Shown piece by piece: positions 51,961-61,462 of a DNA stretch of 64,000 nt. The notes beneath the pieces are model-generated. The model worked only from the letters and a program-made list of their open reading frames with translations. It was not told where the DNA came from and made no database searches. The stretch is from NCBI GenBank assembly GCA_964345925.1, contig CAYFSP010000005.1, positions 1 through 64,000 of the forward strand, written 5' to 3'. Source of the stretch: Miniphocaeibacter sp964345925 (lineage in GTDB: Bacteria; Bacillota; Clostridia; Tissierellales; Peptoniphilaceae). The position numbers and the translations under genes are program-made. How positions within the stretch are numbered: position 1 is the first letter of the stretch; the number at the start of each line of letters is the position of its first letter.

Positions 51961-53175
51961 ATGCTAAGTAATTACCAAATTGCAAGTTTAGAAAATAAGG
52001 AAGATAAAGCATCATTAAGTTTTTTAAGTGAGAGAGTAGCAAAACAAACAGTTAACTTTCATGCAAGTTTTGAACAATATGAAGCTACACCACTATTTCG
52101 TTTAAAGAATTTAGCGAAATACTTAGGAGTTAAAGATATATTCTTAAAAGATGAGTCCTATAGATTCGGATTGAATGCTTTTAAAGTATTAGGAGGAAGT
52201 TATGCTATAGTAAAATATATAGCTAACAAATTAGGTAAGTCTGTTGATGAACTTCCATATGAAGTTTTAATATCAGATGAAATAAGAAGTCAAATAGGAG
52301 AATTAACATTTGTAACAGCTACGGATGGTAACCACGGTAGAGGAGTAGCGTGGACAGCCAATCAATTAAAGCAAAAAGCTGTTGTTTTTATGCCTAAAGG
52401 AAGTACTCAAGAGAGAGCAGACAATATAAGAGCTGAAAATGCTACCTGTGAAATTCTAGAAGGTAATTATGACGACTGTGTTAGACATGCAAACCAAATG
52501 GCTGAAGAAAAAGGTTGGATAATGGTTCAAGATACAGCATGGGAAGGCTATGAAGATATACCTACATGGATAATGCAAGGATATTTAACTATGGCTTATG
52601 AAACATATACACAGTTAAAACTAGCAGTTGCTAAACCAACACATGTATTTTTACAAGCGGGAGTTGGATCAATGGCATCAGCAGTTACTGGATTCTTCGC
52701 TTCTATATATGGAGACGATAGACCAGTAGTGACAATTGTAGAACCAAATCAAGCAGACTGTATATTCAGATCAGCACAAGAAGGTGGAATTACTTTTGTT
52801 ACAGGTTCAATGCCAACAATAATGGCGGGACTTGCTTGTGGAGAACCTTGTACAATAGGTTGGGATGTTATTAGATCATATGCTTCACATTTCTTATCAG
52901 TACCAGATTCAGTAGCTGCACATGGAATGAGAATATTAGGAAATCCATTAAAAGGTGATCCAGATATAATATCAGGAGAATCAGGAGCTGTAACTATGGG
53001 TGTTGTTTCACAGTTAATGTATAGAGATGACCTAAAGGAAATCAAGGATGAAATAGGACTTGATGAAAACTCAGTAGTAGTTTGTATAAGTACTGAAGGA
53101 AATACAGACGCATTAAGATACAGACAACTAGTATGGAATGGATTATATCCAAACGATGACAATCTTAAAAAATAA
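51961..53175 (+). CDS. ygeX: Diaminopropionate ammonia-lyase
   Basis: The 404-residue PLP enzyme converts 2,3-diaminopropionate to pyruvate and ammonia. PLP lysine 75 lies in YRFGLNAFKVLGGSYA; TATDGNHGRGVAW, QAGVGSMASAV and SMPTIMAGLACGEPC are family motifs. ATG 51961 has an AAAGGATGAAGAA site; an in-frame TTG at 51889 would add 24 residues but has no ribosome site. It opens the purine cluster, where diaminopropionate is thought to be the last carbon skeleton of anaerobic purine breakdown. A paralogue is encoded leftward at 47229. Confidence 0.9.
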   Translation: MLSNYQIASLENKEDKASLSFLSERVAKQTVNFHASFEQYEATPLFRLKNLAKYLGVKDIFLKDESYRFGLNAFKVLGGSYAIVKYIANKLGKSVDELPYEVLISDEIRSQIGELTFVTATDGNHGRGVAWTANQLKQKAVVFMPKGSTQERADNIRAENATCEILEGNYDDCVRHANQMAEEKGWIMVQDTAWEGYEDIPTWIMQGYLTMAYETYTQLKLAVAKPTHVFLQAGVGSMASAVTGFFASIYGDDRPVVTIVEPNQADCIFRSAQEGGITFVTGSMPTIMAGLACGEPCTIGWDVIRSYASHFLSVPDSVAAHGMRILGNPLKGDPDIISGESGAVTMGVVSQLMYRDDLKEIKDEIGLDENSVVVCISTEGNTDALRYRQLVWNGLYPNDDNLKK

Positions 53176-53263
53176 TTAACATTGATTTAAGATAAGGGAT
53201 ATACAATAAAATTGATTTTTAATTAATTTATAAATAAAAACTAAACTTTAAGGAGAGGGATTA

Positions 53264-54460
53264 ATGAACACTAATTTTAATGAATTGATGGAAACACTAA
53301 AAGGCTTAGATTATTCAAATCTATACCAAGACGATTTCTTTTTAACTTGGGACAAGTCACAAGACGAACTAGAGGCTATATTTACAGTAGCTGACGCTTT
53401 AAGATACTTAAGAGAAAACAACGTAAGTACAAAAATATTTGACTCAGGACTTGGAATTTCTTTATTTAGAGATAACTCAACTAGAACAAGATTTTCTTTC
53501 TCATCAGCATGTAACTTACTAGGATTAGAAATTCAAGATTTAGACGAAGGAAAATCACAAATAGCACATGGTGAAACAGTAAAAGAAACTTCAAACATGA
53601 TTTCTTTCATGGCTGATATCATTGGTATTAGAGATGACATGTATATAGGTAAAGGTCATAAGTATATGACAGATGTATCAAGCTACGTTAAAGAAGGATA
53701 TGACGATGGCGTTTTAGAACAAAGACCAACTATTGTTAACTTACAATGTGATATTGACCATCCAACTCAAGCAATGTCAGACATGTTACACATAATTCAT
53801 GAATTTGGTGGAATCGAAAACTTAAAAGGTAAAAAAATAGCTATGACTTGGGCTTATTCACCTTCATATGGTAAGCCATTATCAGTTCCTCAAGGAATTG
53901 CTGGTTTAATGACTAGATTCGGTATGGAAGTTGTTTTAGCACATCCAGAAGGATACGAAATAATGCCAGAAGTTGAAGAAATTGCAAAAGCTAATGCTGA
54001 AAAATACGGTGGAAAATTCACTAAAACTAATTCAATGGAAGAAGCTTTCAAAGATGCTGATATAGTATATCCAAAGAGCTGGGCACCATTTGCAGCAATG
54101 GAAAAAAGAACTATTCTTTACGGAGAAGGAGACCAAGCAGGTATAGACGCATTAGAGCAAGACTTATTAAAGCAAAATGCTGACCACACTGACTGGGCTT
54201 GTACAGAAGATATGATGAAATTAACTAAAGATGGTAAAGCATTATACATGCACTGTCTACCAGCTGATATCACTGGCTTAAGCTGTGAATTAGGTGAAGT
54301 TGATGAATCGGTATTTGATAGATACAGAATTCCTCTATACAAAGAAGCAAGCTACAAACCATATATAATTGCAGCTATGATGTTCATGCAAAAAGTTAAG
54401 AATCCAGAAGAAATGTTACAAAAATTATTGGATCAAAACAAAGCAAGATTAGCTAGATAA
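53264..54460 (+). CDS. ygeW: Knotted carbamoyltransferase YgeW
   Basis: The 398-residue enzyme is an aspartate/ornithine-carbamoyltransferase relative. The carbamoyl-phosphate loop is FRDNSTRTRFSF near 66-77, with HPTQAMSD near 166 and MHCLPAD near 331. The knot-forming C-terminal half and gene context identify YgeW, which releases carbamoyl groups from ureido intermediates as carbamoyl phosphate. AAGGAGAGGG precedes the start. From here to ssnA the genes use more C-ending codons than their neighbours, a sign of high expression. Confidence 0.92.
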   Translation: MNTNFNELMETLKGLDYSNLYQDDFFLTWDKSQDELEAIFTVADALRYLRENNVSTKIFDSGLGISLFRDNSTRTRFSFSSACNLLGLEIQDLDEGKSQIAHGETVKETSNMISFMADIIGIRDDMYIGKGHKYMTDVSSYVKEGYDDGVLEQRPTIVNLQCDIDHPTQAMSDMLHIIHEFGGIENLKGKKIAMTWAYSPSYGKPLSVPQGIAGLMTRFGMEVVLAHPEGYEIMPEVEEIAKANAEKYGGKFTKTNSMEEAFKDADIVYPKSWAPFAAMEKRTILYGEGDQAGIDALEQDLLKQNADHTDWACTEDMMKLTKDGKALYMHCLPADITGLSCELGEVDESVFDRYRIPLYKEASYKPYIIAAMMFMQKVKNPEEMLQKLLDQNKARLAR

Positions 54461-54515
54461 TTCTAGTAGATATTAATAGATAATATATTTAAATTTATAA
54501 GGGGGAAAATAAATA

Positions 54516-55844
54516 ATGGCATTAGATTTTGATAAAATTAAAGCAGCAGCAGAAGGTTACTCAGCAGATATGAATAAATTCCTTAGAGACTTAATTGCTC
54601 TTCCAGGCGAAAGTTGTGAAGAAGGTCCTAAGGCTAAAAGAATCAAAGAAGAAATGGAAAAAGTTGGATTCAACAAAGCTTGGATTGATAAACAAGGTAA
54701 CGTACTTGGTGAAATGGGAACTGGTAAAAGCCTTATAGCTTTTGATGCTCATATTGATACAGTAGGTATCGGTAATAGAGATAACTGGGACTTTGATCCA
54801 TATGAAGGATTTGAAAAAGACGGCGTAATCGGTGGTAGAGGTGGTTCTGACCAATTAGGTGGAATCGTATCAGGAGTTTACGGTGCAAAAATCATGAAAG
54901 ATTTAGATTTACTTTCAGATGAGTATACAGCTTTAGTAGTTGGATCAGTTCAAGAAGAAGACTGTGACGGTAACTGCTGGTTATACATGATAGAGCAAGA
55001 AAACATTAAGCCTGAATTCGTTGTTTCTACAGAGCCAACTGATGGTGGTATCTATAGAGGACATAGAGGAAGAATGGAAATAAGAGTAGACATTGAAGGA
55101 GTTTCATGTCACGGTTCTGCTCCAGAAAGAGGAGACAATGCTATTTACAAAATGGCAGAACTTCTTAAAGAAATCGAACAATTAAACGAAAATGATGCTG
55201 CTGATTCAACAGAAATCAAAGGCTTAGTTAAAATGTTAGATGAGAAATACAACCCAGAGTGGAAAGAAGCTAACTTCTTAGGAAGAGGAACTGTAACTAC
55301 TTCACAAATCTTCTATACTTCACCTTCAAGATGTGCTGTAGCTGACTCATGTTCAGTATCACTTGACAGAAGAATGACAGCTGGTGAAACTTGGGAATCA
55401 TGTATAGCTGAAATAGAAGCTCTTCCAGCAGCTAAAAAGCATAATGCAAAAGTTTCTATGTATAAATACAGTAGACCATCATGGACTGGTTTATCATATG
55501 AGCAAGATTGTTACTTCCCAACTTGGTGGATTCCAGAAACTCACCCAGTTACAGTAGCTTTAGACCAAGCTCATAAGAGTTTATACGGAGACAAGAGAGT
55601 TGCTCCTAACGATGAAAAAGAAATAGCTAAGAGAGCAGCTAGACCATTAGTTGACAAATGGACATTCTCTACAAATGGTGTTGCTACAATGGGTAGACAC
55701 AATATACCTACAATCGGTTTTGGACCTGGTGCAGAAGATCAAGCACATGCTCCTAACGAAGTTACTTGGTCACAAGATTTAGTTGTAAACGCAGCAGTTT
55801 ATGCAGCTTTACCAACAATCTATGTTGAAAACAAAAACAAGTAA
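54516..55844 (+). CDS. ygeY: YgeY-family M20 metallohydrolase
   Basis: The 442-residue M20-family amidohydrolase/peptidase uses two metals: FDAHIDTVGIGN near 74-85, GGRGGSDQLGG near 107-117 and VQEEDCDGN near 146-154. The family is called selenium-metabolism-linked for its gene neighbours. In the proposed purine route it hydrolyses an acylated diaminopropionate intermediate; the precise substrate is inference. No in-frame UGA (selenocysteine) is needed. A GGGGG site precedes the start. Confidence 0.9.
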   Translation: MALDFDKIKAAAEGYSADMNKFLRDLIALPGESCEEGPKAKRIKEEMEKVGFNKAWIDKQGNVLGEMGTGKSLIAFDAHIDTVGIGNRDNWDFDPYEGFEKDGVIGGRGGSDQLGGIVSGVYGAKIMKDLDLLSDEYTALVVGSVQEEDCDGNCWLYMIEQENIKPEFVVSTEPTDGGIYRGHRGRMEIRVDIEGVSCHGSAPERGDNAIYKMAELLKEIEQLNENDAADSTEIKGLVKMLDEKYNPEWKEANFLGRGTVTTSQIFYTSPSRCAVADSCSVSLDRRMTAGETWESCIAEIEALPAAKKHNAKVSMYKYSRPSWTGLSYEQDCYFPTWWIPETHPVTVALDQAHKSLYGDKRVAPNDEKEIAKRAARPLVDKWTFSTNGVATMGRHNIPTIGFGPGAEDQAHAPNEVTWSQDLVVNAAVYAALPTIYVENKNK

Positions 55845-55872
55845 TTAGGTATTAAAATAAATTAAAATTTAA

Positions 55873-55918
55873 AAACTGAATATATCCTATAAGGGGTATA
55901 TTCAGTTTACTTTTTTTT
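55873..55918 (+). terminator. Intraoperon terminator between ygeY and arcC
   Basis: A 12-bp stem (55873-55884 with 55897-55908) and an eight-T run end right at the AGGAGG of arcC. Reduced downstream transcription is expected. Confidence 0.85.
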
Positions 55919-55929
55919 AGGAGGACTAA

Positions 55930-56862
55930 ATGGGAAATAGAGTAGTATTAGCTTTAGGTGGTAATGCATTAGGTGATGACTTAGTAAGCCAAATGGAAGC
56001 TGTTAAGAAAACATCAGTAGCAATAGCCGATTTAATAGAAGCTGGTAATGAAGTGGTTATAGCTCATGGTAATGGACCACAAGTTGGGATGATAAATAAC
56101 GCTTTTACAGAATATGGGAAAATGGATCCTAAATATCCATATATGCCATTATCAATGTGTGTAGCAATGAGTCAAGCTTACATAGGTTATGATTTACAAA
56201 ATGCTTTAAGAGAAGAATTGCTAAACAGAGGAATTAATAAAACGATTGCATCAGTAATAACTCAAGTTGTTGTTGATGAAAACGATCCAGCATTTTCAAA
56301 TCCTACTAAGCCAATTGGACCATTCATGACTGAATTAGAGGCTGAAGAAGCTACTAAGAGAGGAATGATTGTAAAAGAGGATTCAGGTAGAGGTTATAGA
56401 AGGGTAGTTGCATCACCGAAACCTGTTAAAATAGTTGAAATAGATACAATAAAATCTATTTTAGATGCTGGTAATGTTGTTATTGCTTGTGGTGGTGGTG
56501 GTATACCAGTAATAGAAGAAGGAAATAGTTTAAGAGGAATTGGTGCAGTTATCGATAAGGATTTCGCTAGTTGTGTAATGGCAGAACAAGTGGAAGCAGA
56601 TAACTTCATAGTATTAACAGCTGTAGAGAAAGTTGCAGTTAAATTTGGTACACCTGATCAAGAGTGGTTATCTTCAATGAATATAGAAGAAGCTAATGTT
56701 CATATTGGAAATAACGAATTTGCACCAGGATCAATGTTACCAAAGGTAGAAGCAGCTATGCAATTTGCTGAATCAAAAGATGGAAGAAAATCTTTAATCA
56801 CATCTTTAGAAAAAGCACAAGAAGGTCTTGAAGGTAAGACTGGAACTTGGATTACTAAGTAG
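55930..56862 (+). CDS. arcC: Carbamate kinase
   Basis: The 310-residue enzyme uses carbamoyl phosphate to make ATP, carbon dioxide and ammonia. Conserved parts are VLALGGNALG at the start, AHGNGPQVG near 44, SPKPVKIVE near 158 and CGGGGIPVIE near 187-196. In this cluster (as yqeA in E. coli) it harvests the carbamoyl phosphate released by YgeW, the energy-conserving step. It follows an intraoperon terminator and has its own AGGAGG. Confidence 0.93.
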   Translation: MGNRVVLALGGNALGDDLVSQMEAVKKTSVAIADLIEAGNEVVIAHGNGPQVGMINNAFTEYGKMDPKYPYMPLSMCVAMSQAYIGYDLQNALREELLNRGINKTIASVITQVVVDENDPAFSNPTKPIGPFMTELEAEEATKRGMIVKEDSGRGYRRVVASPKPVKIVEIDTIKSILDAGNVVIACGGGGIPVIEEGNSLRGIGAVIDKDFASCVMAEQVEADNFIVLTAVEKVAVKFGTPDQEWLSSMNIEEANVHIGNNEFAPGSMLPKVEAAMQFAESKDGRKSLITSLEKAQEGLEGKTGTWITK

Positions 56863-56887
56863 TCAAAAAAATTAGGGGGAAATTTTA

Positions 56888-59800
56888 ATGAGTGAATTCA
56901 TGAGACCTATACCATTTAAAGAAATAATGGAATGGTGTTTAGAGGAGTATAAGAATCAAGAAACAATTTTTGGTATTCATAAGGACAAATTTTACAAGAA
57001 TGAAAGTGGTAGTTATATCACAACTGTTTTAGGAGATAAGATGGGTTCAGCTGTTGGTCCAGCTGCAGGTCCTCAATCACAATTAACACAAAATATAATA
57101 GCATCATATTTAACAGGTGCAAGATTTATGGAAATCAAGACTGTCCAAATTATGGATGGAGAAGAAATCCAAAATGCTGTTGCAAGACCATGTATATTTG
57201 CAGAAGATGAGTGTTATAACTGTGAGTGGTCAACAGAATTAACAGTTCAACAAGCTTTCGAAGAATATACAAAAGCATATTTTGCTATTCAAGTTTTAGC
57301 AAAAGAGCTTGGATTAGCTGACTATAAAGACTTTGCATACAATATGTCAGTAGGTTATGACTTAGCTGGAATAAAATCCGAAAAAGTTGATGGCTACATA
57401 GAAGGATTAAAAGATGCATCTAACACTGCAATATTTAAAGAGTGTAAAGACTATCTTAATGCTAATATAGATAAATTCAACAAATTCAACAAAGAAGATG
57501 TTGAAGCTATTTCTCCAAATATCTGTAGATCAATTACATTATCGACTTTACATGGTTGTCCAGCAGATGAAATAGAAAAAATAGCTCATTACCTATTAAC
57601 GGAAAAACATTTAAATACATTTGTTAAATGTAATCCAACTATGTTAGGTTATGACTATGTTAGAAATACATTAGACAGTATGGGATTTGACTATATTTCA
57701 TTTACAGATCACCACTTCAAAAATGACTTACAGTATGAAGATGCAATAGTTATGTTCAAAAAATTAACTGCAACTGCAAAAGAAGAAGGATTGGCATTTG
57801 GTCTTAAGATTACAAATACTTGTCCAGTTGATACAAAGAGAAATGAACTTCCATCAGAAGAAATGTACATGTCAGGAAGATCATTATATCCATTATCAAT
57901 AAGTTTAGCTGCTAAATTATCTAATGAATTTGATGGTAAATTACCTATATCATATTCAGGTGGAGCAGATGGACTTAATATTAGAGAATTGTTTAAAACT
58001 GGAATCCAACCTATAACAGTTGCTACAACTATATTAAAACCAGGTGGATACCCAAGATTTAATCAATTAGCTAAAGAGACAGAAGACTTATTAACACCAG
58101 AGTTCAAGGGAATAGACGCAGCAGCATTAGCTAAATATGCTGAGGAAGTTAAAGTTGACCCTGTAAACAATAAATTATACAGAGATAAAGTAGCTTCAAG
58201 AAAAACTGAAAAAGAATTATCGTTAGTTGATTGTTTCCAAGCTCCATGTAAAGATGGTGGTTGTCCAATTAACCAACAAATTCCAGAATACTTAAAATTA
58301 GTATCTGAAGGAAGATATGAAGAAGCTATAAAAGTAATTGCTAATGACAATACTGCTCCTACTATATTAGGACAAATTTGTAGTCATCACTGTCAAGAGT
58401 ACTGTACAAGAGTTGACTATGAAAAATCAGTTAAGATTAGAGATATGAAGTTAATAGCTGCAGATAATGCACAAGAAAAATTAATAAGCGAAATTAAAAA
58501 ATCTGAAATTAAATCAGATAAAAAAGTAGCTGTTATAGGTGCAGGTCCAGCAGGTATTGCAGCAGCATCATACTTAAGAAGAAATGGTATGGAAGTTGTT
58601 GTATTTGAAAAATTAGCTAAACCATATGGTATTATTAGCCATGTTATTCCAGAGTTTAGAATATCTGATGATCAAATAAATAGAGACTTTAGAATAGCTG
58701 AAGCTCAAGGAGTTGAATTCAAATTCAATACTGAGGTTACAGAAAGCTATGACGAATTAAAGAAAGACTATGACTATATTGTAGTTGCTACAGGTGCTTG
58801 GAAAAATGGTAACGCTCCAGTTAAAGAAGGTGCTGACAAGACAACAGACGCTCTTGATTTCCTATGGAAGACAAGAATGGAAGGTGGCATGGACTTAGGT
58901 AAGAGAGTTGCAGTAGTTGGAGCAGGAGATGTTGCAATGGACTGTGCTAGATTATCTAAAATGCAACCAGGAGTAGAAGAAGTTGTTTTAGTATATAGAA
59001 GAACTGAAAGCTACATGCCAGCAACACAAGATGAAGTTAATAGCGTTAAAGCTGACAATATTCCAATAATGGAATTAACAGCTCCAGTAAGCTATGATGG
59101 AAAAATATTAAAATGTGAAAAAATGGAATTAGGCGACTGGGATGCATCAGGTAGAAAAGCTGTTATAGGAACAGGTGAGTTCTTAGAATTAGAATTTGAT
59201 ACTGTAATAGGTGCTACAGGAGCTAAAGTGGATACATCAGCATTTGAAGCTAACGGATTGAACTTAGATGGTAGAGGAAGAGTTAAAGTACTTGAGTCCA
59301 GAGAATCAAGTGTAGAAAATGTTTATGTTGTAGGAGACTGTAAAGCAGGAGCTTCAACTATAGTTAAAGGTATGGCAGATGCTAAATTCGCAGCTATAGA
59401 TATACTTGCTAAATCAGGACTTACTAATGACTTCTCATCATTTAAATATGACGAAGAAGATAGTGTAATCTACAATAGAAGAGGAGTTCTTCAAAGACCA
59501 TTAGAAGGAAAAGAAGAAGGATCTCGTTGTTTAAAATGTGATCAAATCTGTGAAATCTGTACAGAAGTTTGCCCTAACAGAGCAAATGTTTCAATAGAAA
59601 TAGACGGATTCGAAACAGCTCACCAAATAGTTCATATTGATGGAATGTGTAACGAATGTGGTAACTGTGCAGTATTCTGTCCATCAGCTGGAAGACCATA
59701 CAAAGATAAAATCACTGTATTCTGGACTGAAGCAGACTTTATAGATTCAACTAATGTTGGATTCTTAAAAATAGACGAAAATAAATTTAAAGTTAGAATT

Positions 59801-59926
59801 GAAAATGGAAATATTGTTGAGCATACATTAGGACAAAATAATATTTCAGAAACATTAGCTAAATTCTTAGACACTTTATTAAAAAATTACGAGTACTACT
59901 GGGCACCAACAGGAGTTGTAAAGTAA
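56888..59926 (+). CDS. ygfK: Putative selenate-reductase-type subunit YgfK
   Basis: The 1012-residue flavoprotein has an N-terminal dihydropyrimidine-dehydrogenase-like barrel (about 1-430), a GltD-like half with cysteine-rich DCFQAPCKDGGCPINQQIPEY near 440-460, FAD motif VIGAGPAGIAAASYLRRNG near 550 and VVGAGDVAMDCAR near 675, and a C-terminal ferredoxin domain (CDQICEICTEVCP and CNECGNCAVFCP near 885-930). It moves electrons from NAD(P)H in the anaerobic purine/urate system; the old selenate reductase name is from genetics. A GGGGG site precedes ATG. It is the longest gene here. Confidence 0.9.
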   Translation: MSEFMRPIPFKEIMEWCLEEYKNQETIFGIHKDKFYKNESGSYITTVLGDKMGSAVGPAAGPQSQLTQNIIASYLTGARFMEIKTVQIMDGEEIQNAVARPCIFAEDECYNCEWSTELTVQQAFEEYTKAYFAIQVLAKELGLADYKDFAYNMSVGYDLAGIKSEKVDGYIEGLKDASNTAIFKECKDYLNANIDKFNKFNKEDVEAISPNICRSITLSTLHGCPADEIEKIAHYLLTEKHLNTFVKCNPTMLGYDYVRNTLDSMGFDYISFTDHHFKNDLQYEDAIVMFKKLTATAKEEGLAFGLKITNTCPVDTKRNELPSEEMYMSGRSLYPLSISLAAKLSNEFDGKLPISYSGGADGLNIRELFKTGIQPITVATTILKPGGYPRFNQLAKETEDLLTPEFKGIDAAALAKYAEEVKVDPVNNKLYRDKVASRKTEKELSLVDCFQAPCKDGGCPINQQIPEYLKLVSEGRYEEAIKVIANDNTAPTILGQICSHHCQEYCTRVDYEKSVKIRDMKLIAADNAQEKLISEIKKSEIKSDKKVAVIGAGPAGIAAASYLRRNGMEVVVFEKLAKPYGIISHVIPEFRISDDQINRDFRIAEAQGVEFKFNTEVTESYDELKKDYDYIVVATGAWKNGNAPVKEGADKTTDALDFLWKTRMEGGMDLGKRVAVVGAGDVAMDCARLSKMQPGVEEVVLVYRRTESYMPATQDEVNSVKADNIPIMELTAPVSYDGKILKCEKMELGDWDASGRKAVIGTGEFLELEFDTVIGATGAKVDTSAFEANGLNLDGRGRVKVLESRESSVENVYVVGDCKAGASTIVKGMADAKFAAIDILAKSGLTNDFSSFKYDEEDSVIYNRRGVLQRPLEGKEEGSRCLKCDQICEICTEVCPNRANVSIEIDGFETAHQIVHIDGMCNECGNCAVFCPSAGRPYKDKITVFWTEADFIDSTNVGFLKIDENKFKVRIENGNIVEHTLGQNNISETLAKFLDTLLKNYEYYWAPTGVVK

Positions 59927-59934
59927 ATTAAAAA

Positions 59935-59970
59935 CTTAAAGGGAGATGGATATATCCATTTTCCTTTAAG
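59935..59970. repeat. Long hairpin between ygfK and ssnA
   Basis: A 16-bp stem (two G-U pairs, four-base loop) forms just after ygfK. The plus-strand tail is A-rich, so it is not a rightward terminator; it may mark an mRNA processing or stability site. Confidence 0.6.
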
Positions 59971-60000
59971 AAAAATTACTATAAAAAGGAGAATAAACCA

Positions 60001-61326
60001 ATGATTATAGGTAATGGTAGATTAATTGCTAATGACGCTGAAAACAATTTTTATGACTGTGGCGCGGTTTATATTAAAGACAATATTATAGAAGATATAG
60101 GTAATTTTGAAGATATTAAAGCAAAATATCCAAATGAAGAAGTAGTAGACGTTCAAGGCAAAGTAATAATGCCAGGAATGATCTGTGCTCACTCCCATAT
60201 ATATAGTGCATATGGAAGAGGAATGGCACCAAGTTTGCCAATAACTGATTTCTATACAGTACTTGAAAACCAATGGTGGAGATTAGATAAATTACTTACT
60301 ACAGAAGACGTTAAGCTTAATGCTTATGCTACTTATATAGAGTCAATTAGAAATGGTGTTACAACTTTAATTGACCATCATGCTGGTCCAAATTCAGTAG
60401 AAGGTTCATTATTTACAATAAGAGAAGCTGCTTTAGAGACTGGAATGAGAACATCATTATGTTATGAAGTAACAGATAGAGATGGAATTGAAATAGCTGA
60501 AAAAGGAATCAAAGAAAACGTTGACTTTATAAAAGCTTGTCAAAAAGATGACTATGGTGACATGGTAAAAGGTTTATTTGGACTTCATGCTTCATTTACT
60601 GTTTCAGATGATACTCTTTATAAATCAAGAGAAGCTATGGAAGGCGTTTATGATGGATATCATGTACACGTTGCAGAAGGAATTGAAGACCAATACGAAT
60701 GTTTAGAAAAACATGGTAAAAGAGTTGTTAATAGACTTCATGATTTCGATATGTTAGGACCTAACACATTAGCTGTTCACTGTGCTCATGTTAGCCAAGC
60801 AGAAATGGATATAATTAAACACACTAACACAAAAGTTGTTACTAATCCAGAATCAAATATGAACAATGCTATAGGTGCACCTCCAACTATTAAGATGATG
60901 GAAGAAGGAATAGTAGTTGGTTTAGGTACAGATGCATATACTAATGATATGTTTGAATCAATGAAGGTTGCTAATATTTTACAATCACATAATGTTTGTA
61001 AACCTGGAGTTGGATTTATGCCTGCTATAGAAGCACAATTTAAAAACAACCCAATAATATTAGAACAATATTATAATAAACCAGTTGGTAAATTAGAAAA
61101 AGGAGCATATGCTGACTTAATCACATTAGATTATTTCCCACATACTCCAATGAATGCTAATAACTGGTATGGTCATTCATTATTTGGATTTACTGGAAGA
61201 CTTGTTATAGACAATATGATTAACGGTAAATTCGTAATGAAAAATAGAAAAATACAAAATCTAGACGTTGATGCAATTCATGCAAGATCTGCAGAGAGAG
61301 CAACAGAAGTTTGGAAGCATATGTAA
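60001..61326 (+). CDS. ssnA: SsnA-type aminohydrolase
   Basis: The 441-residue amidohydrolase-superfamily enzyme has metal ligands His64 and His66 (AHSHIYSAYGRG), DHHAGP near 122, HVAEG near 222, HCAHVS near 260 and the final Asp in GLGTDAYTND near 303. It resembles guanine deaminase and chlorohydrolases and likely deaminates or opens a purine-derived ring. It is a standard member of the ygeW-to-xdh cluster. AAAGGAG precedes the start. Confidence 0.9.
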   Translation: MIIGNGRLIANDAENNFYDCGAVYIKDNIIEDIGNFEDIKAKYPNEEVVDVQGKVIMPGMICAHSHIYSAYGRGMAPSLPITDFYTVLENQWWRLDKLLTTEDVKLNAYATYIESIRNGVTTLIDHHAGPNSVEGSLFTIREAALETGMRTSLCYEVTDRDGIEIAEKGIKENVDFIKACQKDDYGDMVKGLFGLHASFTVSDDTLYKSREAMEGVYDGYHVHVAEGIEDQYECLEKHGKRVVNRLHDFDMLGPNTLAVHCAHVSQAEMDIIKHTNTKVVTNPESNMNNAIGAPPTIKMMEEGIVVGLGTDAYTNDMFESMKVANILQSHNVCKPGVGFMPAIEAQFKNNPIILEQYYNKPVGKLEKGAYADLITLDYFPHTPMNANNWYGHSLFGFTGRLVIDNMINGKFVMKNRKIQNLDVDAIHARSAERATEVWKHM

Positions 61327-61330
61327 ACTA

Positions 61331-61370
61331 AACAGATAGGAAGTTTTAAACTTCCTATCTGTTATATTTT
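61331..61370 (+). terminator. Hairpin after ssnA
   Basis: A perfect 15-bp stem (61331-61345 with 61349-61363) is followed by an AT-rich tail with TTTTA. It probably terminates the ygfK-ssnA part or trims it. Confidence 0.7.
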
Positions 61371-61462
61371 AGAGTCTATAATTACATATTTTAATGGCAT
61401 TATATTTATATCGTACTATATTAAAATTATTAAATGTAATTATGTAATACAGGGGGATAATT

